Translations under genes and position numbers: made by a program
Assembly: GCF_000397065.2 (NCBI RefSeq)
Contig: NZ_KE007330.1
Span: forward strand, 1 to 57,960
From: Marinobacter lipolyticus SM19
GTDB taxonomy: Bacteria; Pseudomonadota; Gammaproteobacteria; Pseudomonadales; Oleiphilaceae
Length of the DNA: 57,960 nucleotides
Direction: 5' to 3'
Notes under the pieces: generated by a model
Databases searched by the model: none
What the model was told of the DNA's origin: nothing
What the model saw: the letters and a program-made list of their open reading frames with translations, nothing else
In this document: piece after piece, positions 48,464 through 57,960 of the stretch
How positions within the stretch are numbered: the stretch's first letter is position 1
Layout of the letters: every line of letters starts with the position of its first letter

Positions 48464-49407
48464 TACTTACTCCCGAAATGATCATATCCACCAGCCACCA
48501 GTGAACCCTCGATACCCGTAATGCCGCTTTCGGATACCACCTTACCAACAATACTCAATTGCGTCCGTACAGCCTCTGGCAATTCCTTCCACAGGGCCGG
48601 AGGGATAGCAACGCATAGTTCGTAATCGTCGCCAGCCTCAAGTGCCAGCCTGAGGGCTTCGGCCTGGCCCTTGAGGCGAGTGACTGCCGAAGACACCGGC
48701 ATTGCCTGACAATCCAGGTCAGCCCCGACACCGGAGGCCTCCAGAATGTGCCCAAGGTCTGCCAACAGGCCATCCGAGATATCGATGGCGGCGCTGGCGA
48801 CCCCTCGCAATGCAATCCCCAGATTCAGCCTGGGAACCGGAGCGTGATATCGCTCCAGGACGGCCCGCTCATCCTCAGACGGGGAGACCGAATCAAGATA
48901 ATCCAGAGCTGCGCCCGCCGCGCCAAGTGTGCCAGACACACACAGGAAATCCCCCGCTTCCGCACCGGTACGCAATAAAGCTGCACCGGAGGGCACTTCG
49001 CCATGTACCTGAAGACTGAGCGTCAGCGGCCCTCGGGTCGTATCCCCTCCGGCCAACTCCAGGCCAAAGGCCCGGGATGCCCGGGAAAGTCCGCGGGAAA
49101 AAGGATCCAGCCATTCCGGAGACGCTTCCGGCAAGGTCAGCGCGAGGGTAAAACAGACAGGTTGAGCGCCCATGGCGGCCAGATCACTGGCGGCCACCGC
49201 CAGTGATCGCCAACCGAGATGTTCGGGATCATAACCGGCGGGAAAGTGAACTCCCTCAACGAGGGTGTCCACGGAAAAAACAAGTTCATGACCGGACGCA
49301 ACACGCTCGATGGCACAGTCATCCCCCGGGCCGAGCACAAGCGACCCAGCGCGGCTCTGCCCGGCGAGAGGACTGAAATAGCGTCGTATCAGCTCGAACT
49401 CACCCAT
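48463..49407 (-). CDS. thiL: Thiamine-monophosphate kinase
   Basis: Phosphorylates thiamine monophosphate to the active diphosphate, the cofactor that IlvI in this window needs. It opens EFELIRRYF and has VLGPGDDCAIE, the PurM-like N-terminal metal/ATP loop, and ISDGLLADLGHI. The length of 314 residues is normal. It begins 3 bases after the nusB stop on the same strand. Confidence 0.97.
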   Translation of the reverse strand: MGEFELIRRYFSPLAGQSRAGSLVLGPGDDCAIERVASGHELVFSVDTLVEGVHFPAGYDPEHLGWRSLAVAASDLAAMGAQPVCFTLALTLPEASPEWLDPFSRGLSRASRAFGLELAGGDTTRGPLTLSLQVHGEVPSGAALLRTGAEAGDFLCVSGTLGAAGAALDYLDSVSPSEDERAVLERYHAPVPRLNLGIALRGVASAAIDISDGLLADLGHILEASGVGADLDCQAMPVSSAVTRLKGQAEALRLALEAGDDYELCVAIPPALWKELPEAVRTQLSIVGKVVSESGITGIEGSLVAGGYDHFGSK

Positions 49408-49410
49408 TCG

Positions 49411-49887
49411 TTAGCGTGGGCGGGTTTCAGCCAGCCGCAAGCGACGGCTGAGCTTGTCGAGGATACTGTTAACAAACTTGTGCCCCTCCGTACCGCCGAA
49501 CTTTTTGGCCATTTCAATGCCTTCATTGATCACGACCTTGTACGGCACATCCAGACGATGCTTCAGCTCATAGGCACCAAGACGGACGATGGCCAGCTCA
49601 ACCGGATCTACTTCGTTGAGCGGACGGTCAAGGAACGGTTCCAGCAACCTGTCGAGTTCGGCCTGCTCGCGGTGAACCCCACGCAACAAATCCCGGAAAT
49701 AAAGCGTATCCACCTTGGTCATGTCGTTATCGACCAGGAACTCGGATTCGATGTCCGAAATCGCGCTCTTGCTGAAATGGCGCTGATAAAGTCCCTGCAT
49801 AGCCAGGGCGCGGGCACGGCGACGATCACCGGCTTTCGGTTGCCCGGACGCGCCTGGCTGCGGAGAAGTGTCTTCAGTTGCGCTCAT
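49411..49887 (-). CDS. nusB: Transcription antitermination factor NusB
   Basis: Binds boxA RNA with NusE (S10) for rRNA antitermination. All-helical NusB fold: RRARALAMQGLYQRHFSKSA, then a central RDLLRGVHREQAELD helix and the LRLGAYEL-type segment AIVRLGAYELKHR. A short low-complexity N-terminus is present. The start ATG at 49887 shares one base with the ribH stop (TGATG); GTG at 49890 is less likely. The length is 158 residues. Confidence 0.96.
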   Translation of the reverse strand: MSATEDTSPQPGASGQPKAGDRRRARALAMQGLYQRHFSKSAISDIESEFLVDNDMTKVDTLYFRDLLRGVHREQAELDRLLEPFLDRPLNEVDPVELAIVRLGAYELKHRLDVPYKVVINEGIEMAKKFGGTEGHKFVNSILDKLSRRLRLAETRPR

Positions 49888-50363
49888 CACTCACCCAGCT
49901 TCTTGAACAGGCTGACCATTTCCAGAGCGGTAATCGCAGCTTCCGCACCCTTGTTACCAGCCTTGGTACCAGAACGCTCAATGGCCTGTTCAATGGAATC
50001 CACCGTCAGCACACCGAAGGTCACCGGTACATCCGTTTCCAGACTAACGGCACCCAGACCACTGGACGCTTCACCAGCAACATACTCAAAATGCGGCGTA
50101 CCGCCACGGATCACCGCGCCGAGTGCGATGATCGCATCATGATTGCCTGTTTCGGCAACGCGCTTGACCGCCAGCGGCATCTCGTAGGCACCAGGAACAC
50201 GCACAATGGTGATGTCTGTATCAGCAATGCCATGGCGACGCAGGGTATCCACCGCACCTTCCACCAGGCTTTCCACAACGAATCCATTAAAACGGCCAAC
50301 CACCAGGGCATATCGGCCACTGCAGTGGGTGAAATCGCCTTCAATTACTTTGATATCTGCCAT
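49887..50363 (-). CDS. ribH: 6,7-dimethyl-8-ribityllumazine synthase
   Basis: Penultimate step of riboflavin synthesis; icosahedral or decameric enzyme. The family segments [24 protein letters not shown] and [15 protein letters not shown] (with catalytic His) are all present. The start at 50363 (MADIKVIEG) has AAGGAG 6 bases upstream. The length of 158 residues is normal. It overlaps nusB by one base and follows ribBA after 48 bases. Confidence 0.97.
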   Translation of the reverse strand: MADIKVIEGDFTHCSGRYALVVGRFNGFVVESLVEGAVDTLRRHGIADTDITIVRVPGAYEMPLAVKRVAETGNHDAIIALGAVIRGGTPHFEYVAGEASSGLGAVSLETDVPVTFGVLTVDSIEQAIERSGTKAGNKGAEAAITALEMVSLFKKLGE

Positions 50364-50411
50364 GAACGGCTCCTTAACGGGCAGCACTGAGCACCAGTAC
50401 TGGCGGGTTCA

Positions 50412-51527
50412 TCATTCGGGGGTATAGGGTACGTACTCTTCCACTTCCAGATCGAAACCGGAAATCGCAGAAAACTTGATGGGGGGGCTTAGCAGTCGCA
50501 TTTTGCCCACACCAATGTCCTTGAGGATCTGGGAGCCGGTACCCACCGTAAAGTACACACCGGAACTGCCTTTCGCAGCTGCCGCCTGCTCTTCTCCGAA
50601 GAACTCGTGAATCCGGTCTTCCAGGTTATAACTGTCCTCGGCGCTGTTCAGTAGCACCACCACACCGCGGCCTTCCTCGGCCACTTTTTCCAGGGCGTGG
50701 TGCAGCGGCCAGCTGCGAGAATCGGCACGGCGGGCACCCAACAGGTCGCGCAAGGTGTCGGTGATGTGCACGCGCACCAGCACTGGCTCATCCGGCTCGA
50801 TGTCACCCATCACCATCGCCAGGTGCGTTGCACCCTGGATATTGTCCCGATAGGTCCTCAGGTTGAATACACCGTATTCTGTATCCAGATCGTACTTCTC
50901 GACACACTCGATAGTACGCTCGTTCAGGGTACGGTAATGAATCAGATCGGCGATGGTACCGACCTTCAGGTCGTGCTGTTCCGCAAACCGTTCAAGATCC
51001 TCACGACGGGCCATGGAACCATCGTCGTTCATGATCTCGCAGATCACGCCTGCCGGTTCGCAACCGGCCAGTGACGCAAGATCACAGGACGCCTCGGTAT
51101 GACCAGCGCGGCTCAGCACACCGCCGGGGTCCGCCATCAATGGGAATATATGACCAGGCTGAACAAGATCGGATGCCTTGGCATTCTTTGCCACGGCGGC
51201 CTGCACGGTACGCGACCGATCCGCTGCTGAAATACCGGTGGTTACGCCCTCGGTTGCCTCAATGGAGAGGGTAAACTTGGTTCCGAATCCGGAAGCGTTA
51301 CGCTGAACCATCAACGGCAACCCCAGCTGCTCGCAACGGGCGCGGGTCATGGGCATACAGATCAGGCCGCGACCAAAGCGAGCCATGAAATTAATGGCTT
51401 CTGGCGTGCAATGCTCCGCCGCCATCACCAGGTCGCCCTCATTTTCGCGGTCCTCGTCGTCCATCAGGATCACCATCTTGCCCTGACGAATATCTTCAAT
51501 GATCTCTTCTATACTATTCAGTGCCAT
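50412..51527 (-). CDS. ribBA: 3,4-dihydroxy-2-butanone-4-phosphate synthase with inactive GTP cyclohydrolase II-like half
   Basis: Supplies the four-carbon unit of riboflavin. The N-terminal DHBP synthase domain (to about 205) has [16 protein letters not shown] (23-38) and [10 protein letters not shown]. The C-terminal half resembles GTP cyclohydrolase II, but the zinc site region near 253-275 reads [15 protein letters not shown] without the three conserved cysteines. It therefore looks like the RibBX type, in which only the first activity is retained. The GTP cyclohydrolase step must come from another gene. The length is 371 residues. Confidence 0.93.
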   Translation of the reverse strand: MALNSIEEIIEDIRQGKMVILMDDEDRENEGDLVMAAEHCTPEAINFMARFGRGLICMPMTRARCEQLGLPLMVQRNASGFGTKFTLSIEATEGVTTGISAADRSRTVQAAVAKNAKASDLVQPGHIFPLMADPGGVLSRAGHTEASCDLASLAGCEPAGVICEIMNDDGSMARREDLERFAEQHDLKVGTIADLIHYRTLNERTIECVEKYDLDTEYGVFNLRTYRDNIQGATHLAMVMGDIEPDEPVLVRVHITDTLRDLLGARRADSRSWPLHHALEKVAEEGRGVVVLLNSAEDSYNLEDRIHEFFGEEQAAAAKGSSGVYFTVGTGSQILKDIGVGKMRLLSPPIKFSAISGFDLEVEEYVPYTPE

Positions 51528-51594
51528 AGGTATTTTGCACCCTTTCAGTTTGCCGGAGCAGAGCCCGCAACCAACAAACCGTGAATTGAAAACG

Positions 51595-52710
51595 TTATCG
51601 TGGCGCCAGGATCAAACGCTGATCCTCACCCACCTGACGGCGATCCAGCACTTTCCATTGCACTTTATCCGCCATGGACTCCAGTGGCAGATGGGCTGTT
51701 GGCCGCCCCGTACTGCCCAGAAATACCGGCGCCTGGTACAGCCAGAGCTCATCCACCAGGCGCTCGTCAATAAAGGTGCCGGCCAGGGTTGGCCCGGCTT
51801 CCACCAGTAATTCGTTGATCCCAAGCTCACCGAGAGAATCGAGCAGCTCACCAACATCGATGCCATTATCCTTCCAGGCGACCCCGGTCAGACTAACGCC
51901 CAGCGCGGCAAGATCCTGGGCCGGCGCGGTCGCCAATGTGGGGGACGCACAGTACACCTGAACGTTGCCACCCTGAAGAATGTTTGCGCCGCATGGTGTG
52001 CGGGCATCACGGTCTGCGATCACCCGTAACGGCATACGAGATGGCTCGGTCGCATCGCCGATATCCCCCAGCTCCTCACGCCGGACTGTCAGCGACGGAT
52101 CGTCGGCGAGTACCGTACCAACACCGGTCAGCACAGCATCACTCATGGCACGCAGGCGCTGTACGTCCCGGCGGGCATCTGCCCCGGTAATCCACTGACT
52201 TTCACCCGAAGCCATCGCCGTGCGCCCATCCAGGCTGGCCGCCATCTTTAACCGGACAAATGGGCGACCAGAATTCATTCGTTTCATAAAACCGGGGTTG
52301 AGCCGGGCGGCCTCATCTGCCAGCAGGCCTTCCGTAACGCGGATACCCGCTTCGCGAAGCATGTCCAGACCGCGACCGGACACCGAAGGATTGGGGTCCT
52401 TGGTGGCCGCAAAGACATGGGCAACGCCGGCCTCAATCAATGCCTTGGCACAGGGAGGTGTGCGGCCGAAGTGACTACACGGTTCCAGGGTCACGTAAGC
52501 CGTAGCGCCTCGCGCCGCCGGCCCTGCCTGACTCAGCGCACGAATTTCAGCGTGGGCCTCACCCGCCCGCTCATGCCAGCCTTCCCCCAGGATCTTGCCG
52601 CCCCGGGCAATAACACAGCCTACCCGTGGATTGGGATGCGTCGAGTAGCGCCCACGCCAGGCCAGCTGCACCGCCCGGGCCATGAACGCAGTGTCCTGGG
52701 CATCTATCAT
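51595..52710 (-). CDS. ribD: Riboflavin deaminase/reductase
   Basis: Two-domain enzyme for the second and third steps of riboflavin synthesis. The N-terminal deaminase domain has HAEIRAL and [15 protein letters not shown] zinc motifs. The C-terminal reductase domain starts near residue 150 ([17 protein letters not shown]) and includes the NADPH-binding [17 protein letters not shown] segment. The length of 371 residues is normal. It is followed by ribBA after 67 bases, with no riboflavin synthase gene between. Confidence 0.96.
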   Translation of the reverse strand: MIDAQDTAFMARAVQLAWRGRYSTHPNPRVGCVIARGGKILGEGWHERAGEAHAEIRALSQAGPAARGATAYVTLEPCSHFGRTPPCAKALIEAGVAHVFAATKDPNPSVSGRGLDMLREAGIRVTEGLLADEAARLNPGFMKRMNSGRPFVRLKMAASLDGRTAMASGESQWITGADARRDVQRLRAMSDAVLTGVGTVLADDPSLTVRREELGDIGDATEPSRMPLRVIADRDARTPCGANILQGGNVQVYCASPTLATAPAQDLAALGVSLTGVAWKDNGIDVGELLDSLGELGINELLVEAGPTLAGTFIDERLVDELWLYQAPVFLGSTGRPTAHLPLESMADKVQWKVLDRRQVGEDQRLILAPR

Positions 52711-53225
52711 GCTTTGCCCTTGGAGGAGTGATTACCGGCCAGAACCTTGGCCACATCCACCGGATCCTCGCCGGAATTGGCTGACAGCCGCTCGATCTCT
52801 TCCTTGAATTCGTTGATATCCTGAAAGCTCCGGTACACCGACGCAAACCGGACGTAAGCCACCTTGTCCAACTGGCGAAGTTCGGTCATGACTTCCTCGC
52901 CAAGCTGCATGGATTTGACTTCACGCTCGCCGGTAGCGCGCAACCGGAACTTGATGCGATTTAACGCGGCGTCGATTTCTTCAATACTGACCGGGCGCTT
53001 TTCCAGCGCTTTCATCAGGCCGGAACGGAGTTTTTCCTCGTCAAACGGCTGGCGCGTGCCATCCTGCTTGACCACCCTTGGCATTACCAGTTCGGCGGAT
53101 TCAAAGGTTGTGAAACGCTCACGGCAGGACAGACACTCTCTGCGACGACGCACCTGATCCCCCTCGGCCACCAGCCGTGAGTCAATCACCTTGGTATCTG
53201 CTTCACCACAGAAGGGACAGTGCAT
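52707..53225 (-). CDS. nrdR: Transcriptional repressor NrdR
   Basis: ATP/dATP-sensing repressor of ribonucleotide reductase genes. The N-terminal zinc ribbon is CPFC...CLSC (residues 3-34), followed by an ATP-cone with [20 protein letters not shown]. The length of 172 residues is typical. It overlaps the ribD start by 4 bases, in the widely conserved nrdR-ribD order. Its target genes are not in the window. Confidence 0.97.
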   Translation of the reverse strand: MHCPFCGEADTKVIDSRLVAEGDQVRRRRECLSCRERFTTFESAELVMPRVVKQDGTRQPFDEEKLRSGLMKALEKRPVSIEEIDAALNRIKFRLRATGEREVKSMQLGEEVMTELRQLDKVAYVRFASVYRSFQDINEFKEEIERLSANSGEDPVDVAKVLAGNHSSKGKA

Positions 53226-53276
53226 AATCGGGAGCTCCGGAAAATAGCCGGGTTAAGAGTCACCGGTTAAAGAATT

Positions 53277-53303
53277 GCCGGGCCGTCGACGGGACGACCC
53301 GGC
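53277..53303 (-). terminator. Probable glyA terminator
   Basis: GCCGGG (53277-53282) and CGTC (53284-53287) pair with GACG (53293-53296) and CCCGGC (53298-53303), with one mismatch, downstream of glyA. A weak T-rich tail (AATTCTTTA) follows on the minus strand. Confidence 0.6.
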
Positions 53304-53319
53304 CTGCCTTGCCTGAAGT

Positions 53320-54576
53320 TTAGCCCGCGTACACCGGGAAGCGAGCACACAGGGCTTCAACCTGTTCGCGTACACGGTTATTGACGGCATCGTCTTCCAG
53401 GTTATCGAGGATGTCACACATCCAGCCGGCCAGATCGCGGCACTCGGTCTCGCCAAACCCGCGGGTAGTCACCGCCGGAGTACCGATACGCAGCCCAGAC
53501 GTCACAAACGGGGAGCGCGGATCGTTCGGTACCGCGTTCTTGTTGACGGTGATGTGGGCACGGCCCAGGGCTGCATCCGCATCCTTACCGGTAATGTCCT
53601 GCTTGATCAGGCTGACCAGGAACAGATGGTTTTTAGTACCACCGGACACGACATCGTAACCGCGCTCAATGAATACCTGCGCCATCGCCGACGCGTTCTT
53701 CACAACCTGCTGCTGATACGCCTTGAACTCTTCGCTCATGGCTTCCTTGAAGCACACAGCCTTGGCAGCAATCACGTGCATCAGCGGGCCGCCCTGGCCG
53801 CCCGGGAAAACCGCGGAGTTCAGTTTCTTCTGCAGATCCGCATCGTCGCAGGCCAGAATCAGGCCACCGCGTGGGCCGCGCAGGGTCTTGTGGGTGGTAG
53901 TTGCAACCACGTGGGCGTGGGGAACCGGGTCAGGATAGACACCAGCCGCCACCAGACCTGCAACGTGAGCCATATCCACAAACAGGTAAGCACCCACTTT
54001 GTCCGCAATCTCGCGGAAGCGGGCAAAATCCAGCTCCTGGGAATAGGCAGAGAAACCGGCAATGATCATCTTTGGCTTATGCTCAACCGCCAGGGCTTCC
54101 ACTTCGTCATAATCGATCAGGCCGGTTTCCGGGTTCAGACCATATTGAACGGCATGATAGATCTTACCGGAAAAGTTCACGCTGGCACCGTGAGTCAGGT
54201 GACCACCGTGGGCGAGGCTCATACCCAGAACGGTATCGCCCGGCTTCAGCAGCGCCATGAATACCGCGGAGTTGGCCTGGGAACCGGAGTGCGGCTGCAC
54301 GTTGGCGTACGCGGCGCCGAACAGCTCCTTGGCGCGGTTAATCGCCAAGTCTTCGGCAATGTCGACAAACTCACAACCACCATAGTAGCGCTTACCGGGG
54401 TAGCCTTCGGCGTACTTGTTGGTGAGCACGCTGCCCTGGGCTTCCATCACCCGCGGGCTGGTGTAGTTTTCTGAAGCAATCAACTCGATGTGAACTTCCT
54501 GACGCTTTTCTTCCGCCTGCATGGCGTTCCAGAGTTCGTCGTCAAAGCCGGCGATTTTCATATCACGATTAAACAT
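53320..54576 (-). CDS. glyA: Serine hydroxymethyltransferase
   Basis: PLP enzyme converting serine and THF to glycine and methylene-THF, the main one-carbon source. The PLP lysine is in [13 protein letters not shown], and [11 protein letters not shown] and [11 protein letters not shown] are family markers. The length of 418 residues is normal. It diverges from ettA. The leader can form a 7-bp stem with one wobble pair (54601-54607 with 54617-54623), and a TAGAAT element about 56 bases upstream may be the -10. Confidence 0.97.
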   Translation of the reverse strand: MFNRDMKIAGFDDELWNAMQAEEKRQEVHIELIASENYTSPRVMEAQGSVLTNKYAEGYPGKRYYGGCEFVDIAEDLAINRAKELFGAAYANVQPHSGSQANSAVFMALLKPGDTVLGMSLAHGGHLTHGASVNFSGKIYHAVQYGLNPETGLIDYDEVEALAVEHKPKMIIAGFSAYSQELDFARFREIADKVGAYLFVDMAHVAGLVAAGVYPDPVPHAHVVATTTHKTLRGPRGGLILACDDADLQKKLNSAVFPGGQGGPLMHVIAAKAVCFKEAMSEEFKAYQQQVVKNASAMAQVFIERGYDVVSGGTKNHLFLVSLIKQDITGKDADAALGRAHITVNKNAVPNDPRSPFVTSGLRIGTPAVTTRGFGETECRDLAGWMCDILDNLEDDAVNNRVREQVEALCARFPVYAG

Positions 54577-54821
54577 GGATGCGCTGCCCCTGTGTGCTTA
54601 GCTGCCCGAAAAATTTGGGCGGCTATTCTATCCTACAAATGGGTGAAAAATCATCCTTTATACCGCCAGCTGCCCCTCCGCAGAAACCGTCATACGGCAA
54701 TTTTCGCTTACATCGATCACTTCCCCACAATTGCCATAGCCTGCCTGTTTCGCTACCTTACGGGGCTAATCCGCGAGTTCCTTTTATTTACCTCCGAATA
54801 CAACAGAGGACACAGCCAGTT

Positions 54822-56483
54822 ATGGCCCAGTACGTATACACCATGAACCGCGTGGGCAAGGTGGTTCCGCCCAAGCGTGAAATCCTCAAGGACATTTCCC
54901 TGAGCTTCTTCCCGGGCGCCAAGATTGGCGTACTCGGCCTCAACGGTTCTGGTAAATCCACCCTTCTTCGCATTATGGCGGGCGTGGACCAGGATTACAT
55001 CGGTGAAGCCCGCCCCCAGCCAGGCATCAATGTGGGCTACTTGCCCCAGGAACCAGAGCTGGACGAAGACAAAACCGTCAAGGAAATTGTCGATGAGGCA
55101 GTCTCCGGCGTCCACGACGCACTGGCGGAACTGGATCAGGTTTATGCCGCCTATGCCGAACCGGATGCGGATTTTGACGCTCTCGCCAAAAAGCAGGGTG
55201 AACTGGAAGCGTATATCCAGGCCACTGACGGCCACGATATTGAACGCAAGATGGAAGTCGCCGCGGACGCGTTGCGTCTTCCGCCATGGGATCAGAAGGT
55301 CCAGGTGCTGTCAGGCGGTGAGCGCCGTCGAGTAGCGCTCTGCCGCTTGCTGCTGTCCGGCCCGGACATGCTGCTGCTGGACGAGCCCACGAACCATCTG
55401 GATGCCGAATCCGTGGCCTGGCTCGAGCGCTTTCTGCATGACTACGAAGGCACCGTGGTTGCTATCACCCACGACCGCTACTTCCTCGACAATGTCGCCG
55501 GTTGGATCCTCGAACTGGACCGCGGCCAGGGCATTCCGTTTGAAGGCAACTACAGCCAGTGGCTGGAGAACAAAGAGAAGCGCCTGGAGATGGAGTCCAA
55601 GCAGGAAGCCTCTCACCAGAAAGCCATCAAGCAGGAACTGGAATGGGTACGCAGTAATGCCAAGGGCCGCCAGTCCAAGAGCAAGGCCCGCCTGGCCCGC
55701 TTTGAGGAAATGAGCTCCCAGGAATTCCAGAAGCGCAACGAAACCAACGAGCTCTATATCCCACCCGGTCCCCGCCTCGGCAACAAGGTGATCGAGGTAG
55801 AGGGCATCAGCAAGTCCTTCGGGGAACGTCTACTTTATGAGAACGTGTCTCTGAGCGTCCCGCCGGGCGCCATTGTCGGTATTATCGGTGGCAACGGCGC
55901 CGGTAAATCCACCCTGTTCAAGATGATCGCAGGCTTCGACAAGCCTGATTCCGGCAGCATTACCGTGGGTGACACCGTGGAACTGGCCTACGTGGATCAG
56001 ATGCGGGACCTGGATGGCAGTAAAACCGTGTGGGAAGAACTCTCCGACGGCAATGACATCATCAAGGTGGGCAACTACGAGACCCCCTCCCGGGCCTACG
56101 TGGGACGTTTCAACTTCAAAGGCAGCGACCAGCAGAAGCGTGTAGGCGATCTGTCCGGTGGTGAGCGTAACCGGCTGCATCTGGCTAAACTGCTGAAACA
56201 GGGCGGCAATGTGCTACTGCTGGACGAACCCACCAACGATCTGGACGTGGAAACCCTCCGCGCTCTGGAAGAGGCGCTGCTGAACTTCCCGGGCTCTGCC
56301 CTGGTGATCTCGCACGATCGCTGGTTCCTGGACCGGGTGGCCAGCCATATCCTGGCGTTCGAGGATGACGGCGACGTAGTCTATTTCGAAGGCAACTTCA
56401 CTGAGTACGACGAAGACTTCAAGAAACGCAAGGGGGACTCTGCCATGCAGCCCAAGCGTATGAAGTACAAGAAGCTCGCCTGA
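54822..56483 (+). CDS. ettA: ABC-F translational throttle protein EttA
   Basis: Soluble ABC-F ATPase that binds the ribosomal E site and gates the first elongation step according to ATP/ADP ratio. It has two ABC domains with Walker A LNGSGKST and GNGAGKST and signatures LSGGERRRVAL and LSGGERNRLHL, plus the arm and PtIM linker of EttA. The start MAQYVYTM at 54822 gives 553 residues; a longer frame begins at 54579 without homology. The radA ATG overlaps its stop. Confidence 0.95.
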   Translation: MAQYVYTMNRVGKVVPPKREILKDISLSFFPGAKIGVLGLNGSGKSTLLRIMAGVDQDYIGEARPQPGINVGYLPQEPELDEDKTVKEIVDEAVSGVHDALAELDQVYAAYAEPDADFDALAKKQGELEAYIQATDGHDIERKMEVAADALRLPPWDQKVQVLSGGERRRVALCRLLLSGPDMLLLDEPTNHLDAESVAWLERFLHDYEGTVVAITHDRYFLDNVAGWILELDRGQGIPFEGNYSQWLENKEKRLEMESKQEASHQKAIKQELEWVRSNAKGRQSKSKARLARFEEMSSQEFQKRNETNELYIPPGPRLGNKVIEVEGISKSFGERLLYENVSLSVPPGAIVGIIGGNGAGKSTLFKMIAGFDKPDSGSITVGDTVELAYVDQMRDLDGSKTVWEELSDGNDIIKVGNYETPSRAYVGRFNFKGSDQQKRVGDLSGGERNRLHLAKLLKQGGNVLLLDEPTNDLDVETLRALEEALLNFPGSALVISHDRWFLDRVASHILAFEDDGDVVYFEGNFTEYDEDFKKRKGDSAMQPKRMKYKKLA

Positions 56484-57859
56484 TGGCCAAAGCCAAAACC
56501 GCCTACGTCTGCACCGAATGCGGTGCGGACTATTCCAAATGGCAGGGCCAGTGCACGGCCTGCCAGGCCTGGAATACCGTCAGCGAAGTCCGCGGCGTCA
56601 GTAGCAATGCCAAAGGCGCCCGCGGTGCCCGCTTCGAGGGATTCGCCGGCAGCCTGTCGGAAGTCCAGAGCCTGGACGACGTCAGCCTCGCCGAGCAGCC
56701 CCGTATCAGCTCCGGCATGCAGGAGTTTGACCGGGTTCTCGGCGGCGGCCTGGTAGAGGGTTCGGCCGTTCTGATGGGTGGCCATCCGGGTGCCGGCAAA
56801 AGTACGCTGCTGCTTCAGGCAGTCTGCCATCTGGCGGCCAGTGTTCCGGCCCTGTATGTCACCGGTGAGGAATCCCTGCAACAGGTGGCCATGCGTGCCA
56901 AACGCCTGGGTTTGCCCACCAGGGATCTGAAAATGCTGTCGGAAACCAGCGTCGAGCGGGTTATGCAGGTGGCAGAAACGGAAAAACCGCGGATTCTGGT
57001 GGTGGACAGTATCCAGGTGATGCATGTCGCCGACACCGAATCCGCTCCCGGCAGCGTGTCCCAGGTCCGCGAAAGCGCCGCCTATCTGACCCGCTTCGCC
57101 AAACAGACCGGCACCATCCTGTTCCTCGTTGGCCACGTGACCAAGGACGGCAGCCTCGCCGGCCCGAAGGTGCTGGAGCACATGATCGACTGCTCCATCC
57201 TGCTGGAAGGTTCCAGCGATAGCCGCTACCGCACGTTGCGAGGCATCAAGAACCGCTTTGGCGCGGTCAATGAGCTGGGCGTTTTTGCCATGCTGGAACA
57301 GGGCCTGAAGGAAGTGAAAAACCCCAGCGCAATCTTCCTCAACCGGGGCGAGGAGGCTGCACCCGGCAGTGTGGTGATGGTGGTCTGGGAAGGCACCCGA
57401 CCCATGCTGGTGGAGATCCAGGCACTGGTGGACATGGCCCAGGGTGGCTATCCGCGACGCGTGGCTGTTGGCCTGGATCAAAATCGACTGGCCATGCTGT
57501 TGGCTGTTCTGCATCGCCACGGCGGGATGCATGTGTCGGATCAGGATGTGTTCGTAAACGTGGTCGGCGGTGTGAAAGTCAACGAGACCAGTGCCGACCT
57601 GGCGCTGTTGGCTGCAATTGTCTCGTCCTTCCGCGACCGCGCCCTGCCCCAGGATCTGGTGATTTTCGGAGAAGTCGGCCTGTCGGGTGAGATTCGTCCG
57701 GTACCCAGTGGCCAGGAACGGATCTACGAGGCCTCCAAGCACGGCTTTACCCACGCACTGGTGCCCAAGGCCAACGTGCCTCGCAAGCCTGTTGAGGGGA
57801 TGACAGTGATTCCGGTGACGAAGCTTAGTGAGGCGCTTTTGGCTTTGGAGGAGGTTTAA
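56483..57859 (+). CDS. radA: DNA recombination/repair protein RadA
   Basis: RecA-like ATPase that acts in branch migration of recombination intermediates. The N-terminal zinc finger is CTEC...CTAC (residues 10-30). Walker A is GGHPGAGKST, and the RadA-specific KNRFG motif is in GIKNRFGAVNE. The C-terminal domain is Lon-like. The length of 458 residues is normal. It starts inside the ettA stop (TGATG), so the two are co-translated. Confidence 0.97.
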   Translation: MAKAKTAYVCTECGADYSKWQGQCTACQAWNTVSEVRGVSSNAKGARGARFEGFAGSLSEVQSLDDVSLAEQPRISSGMQEFDRVLGGGLVEGSAVLMGGHPGAGKSTLLLQAVCHLAASVPALYVTGEESLQQVAMRAKRLGLPTRDLKMLSETSVERVMQVAETEKPRILVVDSIQVMHVADTESAPGSVSQVRESAAYLTRFAKQTGTILFLVGHVTKDGSLAGPKVLEHMIDCSILLEGSSDSRYRTLRGIKNRFGAVNELGVFAMLEQGLKEVKNPSAIFLNRGEEAAPGSVVMVVWEGTRPMLVEIQALVDMAQGGYPRRVAVGLDQNRLAMLLAVLHRHGGMHVSDQDVFVNVVGGVKVNETSADLALLAAIVSSFRDRALPQDLVIFGEVGLSGEIRPVPSGQERIYEASKHGFTHALVPKANVPRKPVEGMTVIPVTKLSEALLALEEV

Positions 57860-57864
57860 GCTAC

Positions 57865-57896
57865 CGCCCCAGACTTTTTTGATTGGTGCTGGGGCG
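57865..57896 (+). terminator. Hairpin after radA
   Basis: CGCCCCAG (57865-57872) and CTGGGGCG (57889-57896) form a perfect 8-bp stem around a 16-base T-rich loop, 6 bases after the radA stop. There is no T-run, so termination is only probable. Confidence 0.4.
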
Positions 57897-57929
57897 AGAT
57901 TGGAAAAGCCTGTCCAAAAACCGCTACGA

Positions 57930-57943
57930 GCACATCCATGTGC
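57930..57943. repeat. Palindrome GCACAT-CC-ATGTGC at window end
   Basis: Perfect 6-bp inverted repeat with a 2-base centre in the non-coding DNA after radA. It lies in a stretch (57901-57960) that looks like an intergenic repeat element and continues beyond the window, so full structure is not visible. Confidence 0.35.
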
Positions 57944-57960
57944 GCTTCTCTCAGGCCATC

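Noticed and set aside
56381..57754. Long minus-strand frame (457 codons) opposite radA
   Set aside because: Antisense shadow of radA; rich in His/Gln, with no domain and no ribosome site.

Overview
The window reads as chromosome of a marine gammaproteobacterium. Gene orders match the Pseudomonas/Marinobacter lineage: rRNA-type promoter-pssA-ilvC-ilvH-ilvI, pilS-pilR next to minor pilin genes, ispH-fkpB-lspA-ileS-ribF-murJ, proB-obgE-rpmA-rplU/ispB, and nrdR-ribD-ribBA-ribH-nusB-thiL-pgpA. A wax ester synthase/DGAT gene in this background points to Marinobacter or a close relative. The genus is an inference; no search was run.

Layout. Positions 1-245 hold a strong promoter firing leftwards out of the window, probably for an rRNA operon, plus hairpins downstream of pssA. 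246-4471 (minus) is phospholipid and branched-chain amino acid synthesis (pssA, ilvC, ilvH, ilvI), with a long leader before ilvI. 4965-12585 carries a DUF4124 envelope protein, the chaperone clpB with a heat-shock promoter, pgeF, rluD, bamD and nadE. 12642-15748 (plus) is the pilSR two-component system.

15810-30587 is the most striking region: about 15 kb of type IV pilus tip genes. It holds two tandem minor-pilin/PilY1 sets on the minus strand. Set A is fimU-pilV-pilW-pilX-pilY1 with a pilE upstream; set B is gspH-pilV-pilW-pilX-small secreted ORF-pilY1-pilE. A single fimT-like gene on the plus strand lies between them. Set A PilY1 has lost its metal-binding (MIDAS) motif while set B PilY1 keeps it. 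EF-hand-like calcium loops recur in several of the minor pilins. A CRP/Vfr-like palindrome lies upstream of set B, and a different palindrome lies upstream of set A.

30769-38242 (minus) is a housekeeping operon for isoprenoid, lipoprotein, isoleucyl-tRNA, flavin and peptidoglycan functions. 38446-41892 holds rpsT (plus, GTG start) facing proB, obgE, rpmA and rplU. 42134-47895 is more accessory: ispB, a glutathionyl-hydroquinone reductase divergent from a LysR regulator, a WS/DGAT with a variant active-site motif, a DUF2057 lipoprotein and a DUF6316 protein. 47936-53225 (minus) is the riboflavin/thiamine/nusB/nrdR cluster, which lacks a riboflavin synthase gene and has a RibBA whose GTP cyclohydrolase II half lacks its zinc cysteines. 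glyA (minus) diverges from ettA-radA (plus), and the window ends in a palindromic intergenic stretch.

No tRNA, CRISPR array, insertion sequence or prophage gene was recognised. Most genes are intact and close to family length. The novelty lies in the duplicated pilus tip region and in several regulatory structures.
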